The notes under the pieces are model-generated. The model was not told the DNA's origin. It did not search any database and saw only the letters and a list, made by a program, of their open reading frames with translations. A stretch of 39,670 bases of DNA, from NCBI GenBank assembly GCA_002413325.1, contig DHWT01000323.1, forward strand, positions 1 through 39,670, read 5' to 3'. Of this stretch, positions 25,097 to 33,784 are shown piece by piece. Both the position numbers and the translations under genes were made by a program. Source of the DNA: Chitinophagaceae bacterium UBA5175. Lineage in GTDB: Bacteria > Bacteroidota > Bacteroidia > Chitinophagales > Chitinophagaceae. The stretch's first letter is position 1; each line of letters begins with the position of its first letter.

Positions 25097-27415
25097 TTAT
25101 ACTTTATGATTTCTCTCGATATTCTGTAGCATATCATTAATTCTATTTGATAAATCCCTTAAGCCCCTAATCCTTGGATGATTGTAATCAGAGATAACGT
25201 CATTAAGTCTTTCGGAAGCCGTAATTAAGTATTTTTTTCCTTTAATATTTGAAAATTTACTGTAATACTGAATAGCTTGTACTGCAAATATCTTCGCATG
25301 ATAAAATTTTCTTGGATCCCTAATATAACAATCGGTCAATATATTGAGACTTTTCTCAAGAGTTTGTTGAACAACAGGATCACTCGAATCACCATTGATA
25401 TTGGCCTCAAAAAGTATTATTGCGTGTGTGTTTCTAATAGAAAAATGTCTGTCATGAGATAACCTAATGGCCTTGTCAATGGCAACAAATGCCTCTGTGA
25501 ATCTTTTTCTATTTGCCAAATACAATGCTTCTTGCTGCAAGACATAGAAGGAATCATCCTTTTGATAAATATCTTCGTAAAAAGTCATACCCTCCTCCCA
25601 GTTAGGGAAAGCCTTTACTGCAAACTTTGAATCATATCCCATTTTTTTAAATGTATAATAATTGCATATCCGATATGTTCCGACATTTTGTGTAAATCTT
25701 TTGAGTACCCGCTTGAAAATTACAGGAGGTACTTTTTCAATTACCGTTTCTGCAACTATTGTAGACCGTGTTTGAAAATAATCTTGATCATCGTCTACAA
25801 AGCTATTTGGATAATCAGTTAAAAGCGAACCTAATGCTTCGACGGTCGCTATTATATCATTATAATCTGGAATACTATTACTTAAAAATGCATAAGCCAT
25901 ATCAAATGAAACTGGCGTTCTGCAAGTATGAATATAACAGCACATCACAAATAAATCAACCAAATCAATAGACTGTTGAGCAAGTTCTTGAAATATTTGG
26001 TTATATCTTGCCTTAATTGAATTGCCGTGTATGTTTGCATTTACGAACTCAAAGAGACCATTATTTATCGTATGTATTAATTCCTTACCCCTAATTTCCA
26101 ATGGGATTTGATCAAAGATCTTTTGCACATCGATTTGCGTCAAATCAGTAATATCATAAATTTCTACTCTTGAATCAAGTCGATGTGAAATAATATCAAA
26201 ATTGTGTTCCCTGTCAAATCCGATGATTTTTATATTCGGATATCTTTGTAAATACTCAAATGCATCCAAATTATCCTTGAAGCTGTCAATAAATATGATG
26301 CATTTATCGCTACCTAATTTGTTGGCTATGAATTTTGCTTTATTGTAAGGCAAATAACTTGTTACTAGTTTATGCCCATTAAACTGATATGATGCAGCGA
26401 TTTGCATCATTAATGTTGTTTTTCCACTTGCAGGAATTCCAAGAACAAGTATTTCTTTTTTTTTGTTAATTAAATCAATTACATTTTCATAGTGGCTTGT
26501 TCTAACGATGTTACTTGAAAAAACGTCAAACCATATTGGTGGAGCACCTTTATAAAATTCAATAACAGGTCTTACTGAGACTGTTCCGGCTTTTGGAATA
26601 GCTAGTTCACCAAATAATTTAGAGGTACCTTGTCTAAGTATGCCGATTTCTTCTTTCCCCAGTTTTAATCCATCCAAATAATTTAAAAATTTATCAGTGT
26701 TGCTATAAATGATATTGAATCCTAAAGCATCAAAATACTGATCCATGGACTCATTCTTATCACTTAAGATTATCCATTTTGTTTGGTGAAATTTATAGTT
26801 TGAGCCTGGGCTAAAGAGTGCTTCAATTACACCAGCATCACTTAAGCTATAACCCCAAAATAATGTTGGGTATTTTTCAACACCTTGTCTTAAATATTGC
26901 CATGTATCCCTATCTGTAGAAAAGGCTGACACAATTTCATTAGGTGAAAATTTAAATGGCTTTTGAGGGTTCTCTATCGAGCCATGCAATGGAATATAAT
27001 TGATAGATTCCTTTCCTAAAAAAGCTCCGTTAATTGTTACGTCTATGAGGTAGTGTTTGTCACTTTGAGAATAAATTTTTTGAGTAAGATTATCTATGTT
27101 AGTAGTGTATATGTTTTTTACAAAAAATTTATCCAAGGAAAAATATCTAGGATCGAATGACTTGACATTAAATCGATTTAATAAGTAATTTCTAAAGTCA
27201 TTTTTTTTTGTTGAATCTAAAATTGTAGAAATCTTAGGTAAATCCAAAGAATCAGGTACTTTAAATATCTGACTTAATTCCTTTACTAATGTTCCTGCAG
27301 TGGGTAACAATTCATCTTCATGATCTTTCGCTAGAATAGAAAACCCAGCGCCTAAAAACAAATTAATCCCTTGTTTAAGCGCTTCTTCAAAGGTTGATTG
27401 TAGATGAAATTCCAT
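25097..27415 (-). CDS. SIR2-like domain plus P-loop NTPase protein (putative anti-phage effector)
   Basis: The 772-residue protein has an N-terminal SIR2-like domain: NLFLGAGFS (18-26), YTTNIDNL (103-110), PLHGS (142-146) and LFWGYSLSD. N106 and H144 sit where NAD-cleaving SIR2 enzymes have catalytic residues. An NTPase domain follows, with Walker A GIPASGKTT (326-334) and Walker B KCIIFIDS (371-378). The last ~250 residues are helical, TPR-like. The order effector, NTPase, sensor repeats is that of STAND-type defence proteins such as SIR2-bearing Avs. It probably depletes NAD when triggered. It converges on the restriction operon and is distinctly AT-rich. Confidence 0.8.
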   Translation of the reverse strand: MEFHLQSTFEEALKQGINLFLGAGFSILAKDHEDELLPTAGTLVKELSQIFKVPDSLDLPKISTILDSTKKNDFRNYLLNRFNVKSFDPRYFSLDKFFVKNIYTTNIDNLTQKIYSQSDKHYLIDVTINGAFLGKESINYIPLHGSIENPQKPFKFSPNEIVSAFSTDRDTWQYLRQGVEKYPTLFWGYSLSDAGVIEALFSPGSNYKFHQTKWIILSDKNESMDQYFDALGFNIIYSNTDKFLNYLDGLKLGKEEIGILRQGTSKLFGELAIPKAGTVSVRPVIEFYKGAPPIWFDVFSSNIVRTSHYENVIDLINKKKEILVLGIPASGKTTLMMQIAASYQFNGHKLVTSYLPYNKAKFIANKLGSDKCIIFIDSFKDNLDAFEYLQRYPNIKIIGFDREHNFDIISHRLDSRVEIYDITDLTQIDVQKIFDQIPLEIRGKELIHTINNGLFEFVNANIHGNSIKARYNQIFQELAQQSIDLVDLFVMCCYIHTCRTPVSFDMAYAFLSNSIPDYNDIIATVEALGSLLTDYPNSFVDDDQDYFQTRSTIVAETVIEKVPPVIFKRVLKRFTQNVGTYRICNYYTFKKMGYDSKFAVKAFPNWEEGMTFYEDIYQKDDSFYVLQQEALYLANRKRFTEAFVAIDKAIRLSHDRHFSIRNTHAIILFEANINGDSSDPVVQQTLEKSLNILTDCYIRDPRKFYHAKIFAVQAIQYYSKFSNIKGKKYLITASERLNDVISDYNHPRIRGLRDLSNRINDMLQNIERNHKV

Positions 27416-27803
27416 AAATGAGATGTTCTAGGTAAATCTATGAATTTGTTCGGCTTATCGGTTATAGTACCTTAAGATATTAAAAAAGGTTAAGATTAAA
27501 TTTAAGGTCGCAAATAGTGTGGCCAAGATCTTTTGTTTGGCGGAATAGAAATTTGTTTGGAAACAAGAAATAAAGTTTAAAAAAATTTGCTGAACCCATT
27601 TTTAATAATGCTTCCTCAAAAAGGACCTAACCCAGCGATCTTGATAGAATAGTCAGATAAGCAAATAAATACTATTTGGGTTATAATTTTGTATATACCA
27701 ATTTATAATTCAACCTCTTATAAGAAGCTTTAGAAAATAATTTTTGGCATTTTTTAAACATTAATTCGAAAGAATCAACGAAAGTTGAAAATGTGCATTG
27801 TTT
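27416..27803. other. AT-rich gene-free spacer between divergent units
   Basis: This spacer separates the SIR2 gene (minus) from the broken imuA copy (plus) and should hold the SIR2 promoter. No coding frame, hairpin terminator or copy of the shared palindrome was found in front of the SIR2 gene. Confidence 0.45.
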
Positions 27804-27818
27804 ACTAAATAATTTAGT
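27804..27818 (+). promoter_or_regulatory. Palindromic operator upstream of the broken imuA copy (shared motif, copy 2)
   Basis: ACTAAAT-A-ATTTAGT is a perfect 7+1+7 inverted repeat followed by AATTTGC, a TAnnTTTG-like -7 region. It ends 54 bp before the ATG at 27873. It matches the elements at 21918 and 35850. Confidence 0.6.
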
Positions 27819-27872
27819 AATTTGCTGCTAATTCACACCCTCATATTCATGAGCGGGCTGAAATCAACGTCT

Positions 27873-28608
27873 ATGTTTAGCACCAAATCAGATGTCATCA
27901 GCCGCCTGAAAAGGGAGATCCTTCCCCTGGAAGGGTTGAGGGCAACGAGACCGGAATCGGCCAGGGGACTGGGTTTGGACTTTACGAGCGTGGCTCTTCC
28001 GCAGGGATCCTTGCCCCTGGGTGCCGTGCATGAGCTGATTAGTGAGGGAGCGGAATCCGCCCTAGCCTCCATAGGTTTTATAGCCGGACTGTTGGGCGGA
28101 CTGATGAAAAACGGCGGAGCAGCAGTCTGGATCGGAAACGCCCCCACCCTCTTCCCCCCGGGCACTCAAAACCTTCTGCATCAATCCCGGCCAGGTCATC
28201 TTCATCGACCTGAAAAAAGAAAAGGACCAGCTCTGGGCCATGGAAGAAGCTCTCAAATGTTCGGCCCTCCCTGCAGTTATCGGCGAAATACCGGAACTCA
28301 GCTTTACCCATTCCCGCCGGTTCCAGCTCGCAGTAGAACAGTCAAAAACAACAGGATTCATCCTCCGCAATAACCCACGAACCCAAACCCCCAGCGCCTG
28401 CATCGCCCGGTGGAAAATAAAACCGCTGCCATCCATCAATGAAGATGGTCTCCCCGGGCTCGGTCACCCGGTATGGGAGATCAACCTCCAGAAAATACGC
28501 AATGGCCGCCCGCAGTCCTGGATCGTAGAATATAAAAACGGGAAATTCCGAGAGATCACACAATCAGTTCCAGCCATCATCCTACACCCCACTCGAAAAA
28601 CAGGATGA
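27873..28608 (+). pseudogene. imuA: imuA copy 1, frameshifted
   Basis: The product begins MFSTKSDVISRLKREILPLE and matches the intact ImuA at 35911 nearly residue for residue. After VWIGNAPTLFPP one extra G in the GGG at 28160-28162 shifts the frame. Without it the protein would continue through the frame seen from 28240 (MEEALKCSALPAVIGEIPEL) to the stop at 28608. An upstream ATG at 27822 exists, but the homologous start is 27873. ImuA is a RecA-like accessory factor of the ImuA-ImuB-DnaE2 mutasome. This copy is probably inactive; it keeps the shared palindrome in its promoter. Confidence 0.85.
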
Positions 28609-28609
28609 G

Positions 28610-28762
28610 ATGCAACGCTTCGTCACCATATGGTTCCGTCACCTCAAGACGGACTGGCAGTCCGTCCGCCAGCCCGCCCTTCGCTCCATTCCCTTAGTAC
28701 TCGCCATACGTTCTTCCCAAACCATCAGCCGGATTTTTCGGTTGTTGCCATATTGTACATAG
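28610..28762 (+). pseudogene. imuB: imuB copy 1, truncated after ~33 codons
   Basis: MQRFVTIWFRHLKTDWQSVR and the following residues to VLAI match the start of the intact ImuB at 36647. DNA similarity stops at about 28709 (last common bases CTCGCCATAC). The frame then reads unrelated sequence (RSSQTISRIF) to a stop at 28762. The junction also cuts into a minus-strand gene, so it marks a recombination or insertion boundary. Confidence 0.85.
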
Positions 28763-28962
28763 AGGGGAACGGCAAGGAATAAACTACCATAGACCAGGAT
28801 CTGCGTCATGGACAGGGAAAGCAAATGAAATATAAATACGAAGAGACAAGGGATGTACACCACCAGCAGCGCAATGCCATTCGGATTGTAGCTATAGACC
28901 CCGGTGGAGACGCTGTGGTTATTCATTACATAAACAAAATAGGGCCTGCCGGCCAGGGGCAA
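28639..28962 (-). pseudogene. Small two-helix membrane protein with its 3' end replaced by antisense imuB
   Basis: The frame starts at 28962 (or at MNNHSVSTGVYSYNPNG further in). It has two hydrophobic segments (IALLVVYIPCLFVFIFHLLS and ILVYGSLFLAVPLYVQYG), then NNRKIRLMVWEE. From about 28709 downward the translated sequence (ERRAGWRTDCQSVLR) is just the antisense of the imuB fragment, so the original C-terminus is missing. It lies 6 bp downstream of the next minus-strand gene, so the two formed an operon. The family is not recognised. Confidence 0.45.
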
Positions 28963-28968
28963 AGGCCA

Positions 28969-29322
28969 TTAAAAATGTCCGTAATACCTGGAGATGTCGA
29001 AATAAATATCCTTTTTACTGCTATCCCCCAACTCAATGGTCATGACATCAAAAGGCTTTTTATTCCAGGTACTCAGCGACTGACGGACTATTTTATAGTT
29101 TGTATAATGCTCGCTGATCCAAACATATTCGGCATGTATTCCCTTGTCTTCCGTTTTTTCCCTGATCAGCACGGCTGCTTCAAATGATTTGCCATCTCCG
29201 GGTGAAACCACCACCGCCGTGTCGGAGACGGCACCGTCTTCCGCTTTGGACGGCTCCGTGGTCTGCGCCTTTTTGCCGGGACTCTTCTTGGAAGCTTTCC
29301 CATGGTAGTTTTTTGGATACAT
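28969..29322 (-). CDS. Hypothetical protein (117 aa)
   Basis: The protein has a Lys/Ser/Pro-rich N-terminal third (MYPKNYHGKASKKSPGKKAQ) that looks disordered. A compact part follows, with EAAVLIREKTEDKGIHAEYVWISEHY and a final DIYFDISRYYGHF. The ending recalls small Bacteroidota proteins of unknown role, but no family is assigned. It is probably cytoplasmic and upstream partner of the truncated membrane-protein gene. Its start lies 21 bp from the divergent gene at 29344, so the two promoters must overlap the coding ends or one start lies further in. Confidence 0.5.
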   Translation of the reverse strand: MYPKNYHGKASKKSPGKKAQTTEPSKAEDGAVSDTAVVVSPGDGKSFEAAVLIREKTEDKGIHAEYVWISEHYTNYKIVRQSLSTWNKKPFDVMTIELGDSSKKDIYFDISRYYGHF

Positions 29323-29343
29323 TGCATGCTGTAAAGAACTGCT

Positions 29344-30693
29344 ATGCCATTCGATAAGCTGATTCCTGCGACACCCATAAAGGTCTTACTATTCCTGCTT
29401 CCCGCTATACTCCTTTCACTGAGTTCCGAATCGCAAAGGCCAAAACAGGAAGTCATTATCGGAAATCATCAGGCGATTTATGATCAACAGGGCATGCTTC
29501 TGCCCTGGACTGACTGGCAGCGGGCGATCAACCTGGAAATGAACTGGTACCTCAATTGCCCGCTAACGAATGGTTATCCCAATTTTGTGTGGATGACATT
29601 TATGGACGGAAACTATCAGCCGGACAAAAACCGGAATGATTTTATCCCGGCTACACAAAACGGCATGGGCATCATTTCCTATCTGAAATATTACGAATAC
29701 TCCAAACGCCAGAATAAAAAAGTATTGGACTGGGCAAAGTATATGGGAGACTACTTAGTGAAGGAGGCGAATACACCCGATGAAGGAAAATATCCGCGGT
29801 TCACGCGTTCCACCGGCATCGCGGGAAAATTTCCGCAGCCAGCGGATTGTGGCAGGCAGGGCGATAAACCCTATGAAATCGAGCCGGACAAAGGCGCGAT
29901 TGCCGGCTATGCACTGATGCTCCTCTACCAGGAAACCCACGACAGGAAATATTTCGACCAGGCCCTGCACAATGCCAATGTACTGGTGGCCAATATGCGC
30001 AAAGGAGATTCCACCCAGTCGCCCTGGCCCTTTCGCGCGGACTTCAGAACCGGTGAAGGGCGCGGGCAAGTCTCCGGTGACATGGTGTTTATATTGAAAT
30101 TATTTGATCTGCTCTCCGGATCCGGTGGTGTAAAAATGGACAGCGCGGGGAAAGAACTCTGGTCATGGATCATCACTTATCAGCTCCCTGATCTGTCCAA
30201 AGGAGGAAAACTCTGGGAGCAGTTTTTTGAAGACCATGATGAAGACAGCGACCGCACGGCCTGGGCGCCGCTCAACCTGGCGCGTTGGCTGCTGGAGAAA
30301 AAAGAAAAACTGGATCCGGCCTGGAAGCAGCACGCTCACGATTTAATCGAATTCGTCAATAAAAATTTCACGGGTATTAAACAAGGTATACCGATATGCG
30401 GCGAGCAGGATCATGACAAAGATCCCTGGGGTGGCATACTATCCACTTACGGATCCGTACTGATGATGTATACAAAGGCAACCAATTCGGATGAATATAA
30501 AAGCCTGGCCCTGCAGGCGCTGAACTTTTCAACCTATGCATTGAATACAGACGGCTGCCCCTGCGACCGTGCCGGCTTTGGTCCCTGCCGGGGAGGCTGG
30601 CAGGAAGACGCACACACGGATAAGATCCATAATTATATCGACGCACTGATTGCATGGAAAGAGTTGTCCTTTTCATCAAACGGCTTCCGTTAA
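29344..30693 (+). CDS. Exported alpha/alpha-barrel glycosidase-like protein
   Basis: The 449-residue protein has a signal peptide (IKVLLFLLPAILLSLSSESQ) and a helical, aromatic-rich body. Repeated helical pairs (e.g. GAIAGYALMLLYQETHDRKYFDQALHNANVLVANM) look like a six-hairpin glycosidase or a lyase-like barrel. Acid-rich loops such as EDHDEDSDRTAWAPLNLARW and a cysteine cluster (NTDGCPCDRAGFGPCRGGW) are distinctive. No exact family is claimed. It probably acts on carbohydrate outside the cytoplasm. The next gene converges on it from the right. Confidence 0.6.
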   Translation: MPFDKLIPATPIKVLLFLLPAILLSLSSESQRPKQEVIIGNHQAIYDQQGMLLPWTDWQRAINLEMNWYLNCPLTNGYPNFVWMTFMDGNYQPDKNRNDFIPATQNGMGIISYLKYYEYSKRQNKKVLDWAKYMGDYLVKEANTPDEGKYPRFTRSTGIAGKFPQPADCGRQGDKPYEIEPDKGAIAGYALMLLYQETHDRKYFDQALHNANVLVANMRKGDSTQSPWPFRADFRTGEGRGQVSGDMVFILKLFDLLSGSGGVKMDSAGKELWSWIITYQLPDLSKGGKLWEQFFEDHDEDSDRTAWAPLNLARWLLEKKEKLDPAWKQHAHDLIEFVNKNFTGIKQGIPICGEQDHDKDPWGGILSTYGSVLMMYTKATNSDEYKSLALQALNFSTYALNTDGCPCDRAGFGPCRGGWQEDAHTDKIHNYIDALIAWKELSFSSNGFR

Positions 30694-30772
30694 TCGTTAT
30701 CGTTGCGGTTGATGCACCTGCCATGGCGGGAATTAGGCGGTTTACCGGCAGGTATGAATCGATGAGTACATT

Positions 30773-31831
30773 TTATTTCTGTACAACGACGATTCCCGTG
30801 ACCGTATATGAATTGTGCGTATTATCCAGTGGCAGTTTATGGGGAACATCGTTTTCCCAATACATCGGAATGAAATTTTCCATACCTGCCGTATATATAT
30901 CTGCACCCGACAGGGCAATCGCATACGCGACAGCCGGAAAAGATCCATCGGTGATCCTGTGTTCTGTTCCATTTTTCCAGTAGACGGCATAGTCCGCATT
31001 GGATAAGCTCGCCTCACCGGAAATATATACGTCATTACCAGCGGCTACAATGCCCGATGCGTAGGTATTGTTTTCATTGGTTGCCTGAATTTTTATTGGG
31101 GCCCCGTTTTTCCAATATACCGCCTGATTTTTTTCCGATAAGCTGTCATACATAACCCCTGCGATGTACACATCGGAACCCGAAGAACAAATGGCCTGGC
31201 ATTTTACTTCAGGAGACAGAGAGTCCAGCACAAATGTGTTTTGATTTTTGTTATACACGGCCATATCATATCCGTTTTTCTTTGATTCCGTCCAGGCGAC
31301 ATAGACATCCTGGCCAACGACCGTCACACCCACTGCCCGCGCATAACCCGGACTGCTGTTCAGGCTGGTGATGGTTCCGTTCTTCCAGATTTTTGCATAA
31401 GAATAACTAGGTCCATAATCCGCCCCCGAATTGACTCCGTAACCCGCCAGGTAAATATCATTTCCGGTCACGTACATGCCTAATATGTCGCTTAATGCAG
31501 CCGTATCTTTGAGGCCTAGGTCTTTGGATATCCCATTTACCCACAAGCCGCCTGCGGGCAGCCAATCACGGGCCTGCCCGGCAATCAGCAATTCGTTATT
31601 GGACCAGGCAATCGCCTGGGCGCAGCTGTTCTTCCCATTGCTACCGGACAAATAATGCACGGTCGCATCCTCCCAATAAACAGGTACCCAGCGGGCATTC
31701 AGGCTATCCCAGCAATTCCCGGAAACATAGACGGTTACCTTACTGCCTGGTGGCGTTGGACCAACCCCATTCGATTTTTTGCAGGAACAAAAAATGGCCA
31801 GTGAGATCAACAGGCAGTATGCAACTTTCAT
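30773..31831 (-). CDS. Lipoprotein with YWKNG/DVYIAG repeats (paralogue 1)
   Basis: The 352-residue protein starts with a lipoprotein-like signal (CLLISLAIFCSCKKS). About six to seven units of roughly 45 residues follow, each containing (Y)WKNG and G-(S/N)-D-(V/I)-Y-(I/V)-A-G (e.g. AAGNDVYISGEASLSNADYAVYWKNG). This is the layout of a secreted beta-propeller-like repeat protein. It is divergent from, and exactly as long as, the protein encoded at 31961; the two are clearly paralogous. Ligand and role are unknown; outer-membrane attachment is likely. Confidence 0.75.
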   Translation of the reverse strand: MKVAYCLLISLAIFCSCKKSNGVGPTPPGSKVTVYVSGNCWDSLNARWVPVYWEDATVHYLSGSNGKNSCAQAIAWSNNELLIAGQARDWLPAGGLWVNGISKDLGLKDTAALSDILGMYVTGNDIYLAGYGVNSGADYGPSYSYAKIWKNGTITSLNSSPGYARAVGVTVVGQDVYVAWTESKKNGYDMAVYNKNQNTFVLDSLSPEVKCQAICSSGSDVYIAGVMYDSLSEKNQAVYWKNGAPIKIQATNENNTYASGIVAAGNDVYISGEASLSNADYAVYWKNGTEHRITDGSFPAVAYAIALSGADIYTAGMENFIPMYWENDVPHKLPLDNTHNSYTVTGIVVVQK

Positions 31832-31879
31832 GTATATAAATTAATAAAAAAAACTGATCCTCGGAATAATATTCTGCTC

Positions 31880-31896
31880 TAAGTATTTCCACTTAG
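31880..31896. promoter_or_regulatory. Inverted repeat in the divergent promoter region of the paralogue pair
   Basis: TAAGT-ATTTCC-ACTTA(G) forms a perfect inverted repeat (CTAAGT/ACTTAG with the preceding C) in the 129 bp between two divergent start codons. A similar element, TAAGT-GATTTC-ACTTAG, occurs at 35688-35704 (14 of 17 bases identical). It could bind a regulator of both divergent genes. Confidence 0.4.
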
Positions 31897-31960
31897 AAAA
31901 TTATTATAGATGCAGTAATGGAATATTCTATTTATTTTACCTCTATAAAATGTTGCTTCA

Positions 31961-33019
31961 ATGAAATTGACTGTCACACTATTTTTTTGCTGCCTTTTAT
32001 TCCTGCTGATTTCAGGTTGCAGCAAGTCGGATTCCAAACCGAACCCGGCTCCGCAGGTACCGCCTCATGACAGCACAACTGGTAAAACGGATACAACGGT
32101 CGACGTATACGTTGTCGGAAACCTCGGAAATAGCATTGGATACTGGAAGAACAGTCAATTTATTACACTGGGAACATCCGCAACGTATGCTTACGGTATT
32201 GATATGGCATTTTCCGGAAATGACATCTATGTTGCAGGTAAAACAGGGGATTCAACAGGATATTGGAAAAACGACCAGTTTCATCTGGTCGCTAAAGGCG
32301 ATACCCTAACTCCGGAATCCATCGCTTTGTCGGGATCAGATGTGTATTCATTTTTACAGGTATATCCGGGCTCCTGGAATGGATATTTGTATAAAAATAA
32401 TGCGCTTTCTTTGGCCCTGCCTACTGTAAATCAACCATCCGCTACGGAGATGACTCTTTCAGGTTCCGATCTGTATATTCCCGGAACAGTTGGGATTGTT
32501 AACAAAAATGCCCTCTACTGGAAAAACGGTATAGCCGATTCATTGCCAACAAGCCTGAATGGAAGTTATGCCTACAGCATTTTCGTGGACGGTTCAGATG
32601 TGTATGTAGCCGGACGAACTTTTAGTTACAAAGGAATCTCGTTAGCGACCTATTGGAAAAACGGTATTCCGGTCTACTTGACCGATAGTTCCATCTCCGC
32701 TACCGCTAATTATATTACAGTATCGAATGGTAATGTATATATCGCAGGAACCGTTATGCAAGGTGATCCGTTGCAGGCGTCAGATAGTCTGCATGCAGTC
32801 GTTTGGAAAAACGGGGTGGCCACAAATCTTACGCAAACGGGTTGGGGTGACAGGGTACTGGGGTTTGCAGTTAACGGATCAGATGTATATGTTTCAGTGA
32901 TAAGCAATATTTTGGGAAGCCAGGATCACCAATACAGATACTATAAAAACGGAAACATAGTGAACTACACATCACCGGGAACAGGCGTCGGCACGCGAAT
33001 ATTCGTCCGGCCGCGATGA
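31961..33019 (+). CDS. Lipoprotein with YWKNG/DVYVAG repeats (paralogue 2)
   Basis: The 352-residue protein has a textbook lipobox (LLFLLISGC, Cys20) followed by a Ser/Pro/Thr-rich linker (SKSDSKPNPAPQVPPHDSTT). Repeats follow with GNDIYVAGKTGDSTGYWKN, SGSDLYIPGT, DGSDVYVAGRT and NGSDVYVSV, each paired with (Y/V)WKNG. It should be anchored in a membrane by lipid, with a propeller-like domain outside. It is transcribed divergently from its paralogue at 30773-31831 and may share control with it. Confidence 0.78.
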   Translation: MKLTVTLFFCCLLFLLISGCSKSDSKPNPAPQVPPHDSTTGKTDTTVDVYVVGNLGNSIGYWKNSQFITLGTSATYAYGIDMAFSGNDIYVAGKTGDSTGYWKNDQFHLVAKGDTLTPESIALSGSDVYSFLQVYPGSWNGYLYKNNALSLALPTVNQPSATEMTLSGSDLYIPGTVGIVNKNALYWKNGIADSLPTSLNGSYAYSIFVDGSDVYVAGRTFSYKGISLATYWKNGIPVYLTDSSISATANYITVSNGNVYIAGTVMQGDPLQASDSLHAVVWKNGVATNLTQTGWGDRVLGFAVNGSDVYVSVISNILGSQDHQYRYYKNGNIVNYTSPGTGVGTRIFVRPR

Positions 33020-33056
33020 GATGTGTTTTTTTCCTGATTAAAGGAACTCAGTGCAT

Positions 33057-33596
33057 CTATACTTTCTTTGTAGTCCCAGTATCAGAGGTAAACAATTTCC
33101 ATTGCCCTTCGGAAACGACTTCGACTATGCCATCAGTCACTTTGATGGCGGTCTCATCATCGATCACGTATTGGGGGATTTTCCAGTCTGAAATTCTATA
33201 CTCTGAAATAACTTTTCGGCCAAAAACAAGCACTTCGGGAGAAACTTTAAAACCCGCACCACCGTAACTTTTATTAAACGTATTGATATTACCCATATTG
33301 GAATAAACAGGCTCACCCGTTTCTGCTTCTCCGATATTTGTCAGATATACCGGCTTGCCCAGTTTAACTTTGGTAGTTTCGCATAATGTAAGCGCTGACT
33401 TTTGTGCGTCGTCATAAGCCAGGAGGTCGGCCATGCGGGGCTGGACAAAATTGATATGGATCGTCAGATTGATCAAATCCGGCTTAATCCGGATTTTACC
33501 TTCTCCGAACACCCTGATGGCGGGTGCATTCTTTTTAGCACCGTTGCAGGAAAACTGCAGGCATACCACGAAGGTGGCGAAGAGGATCCTGAACAT
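33057..33596 (-). CDS. Short SIMPL-domain (DUF541) lipoprotein
   Basis: The 179-residue protein has a lipobox-like LQFSC (Cys17) and the SIMPL start APAIRVFGEGKIRIKPDLINLTIHI. It then goes almost directly to a late SIMPL segment (AQKSALTLCETTKVKLGKPVYLTNIGE) and a final strand (KVSPEVLVFGRKVISEYRI). Full SIMPL proteins are about 230 residues or more and have a long middle part that is short here, so this is either a minimal form or an internal deletion. A further ~45 residues follow. The role of SIMPL proteins in the envelope is poorly known. Confidence 0.65.
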   Translation of the reverse strand: MFRILFATFVVCLQFSCNGAKKNAPAIRVFGEGKIRIKPDLINLTIHINFVQPRMADLLAYDDAQKSALTLCETTKVKLGKPVYLTNIGEAETGEPVYSNMGNINTFNKSYGGAGFKVSPEVLVFGRKVISEYRISDWKIPQYVIDDETAIKVTDGIVEVVSEGQWKLFTSDTGTTKKV

Positions 33597-33784
33597 GTTG
33601 ATTATTTGCAGGTGTGATGCAAAACCAAATCTTCTTGCATAACCGTGGGATCGCTTTTAGGATATCTTAACAAATCGATCTTCAGGCAGCTGGTAGTGAA
33701 TATATGACCTGTGCTTTACTTCACCAGTAAGATTAGAAATCATTAGATGACTATGTTTCATTTGGCACAAGGCCCATAAAATGT

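Noticed and set aside
28825..29187. Plus-strand open frame between the imuB fragment and the gene at 29344
   Set aside because: It is antisense to two minus-strand frames with better protein character (two membrane helices and a compact C-terminal domain).
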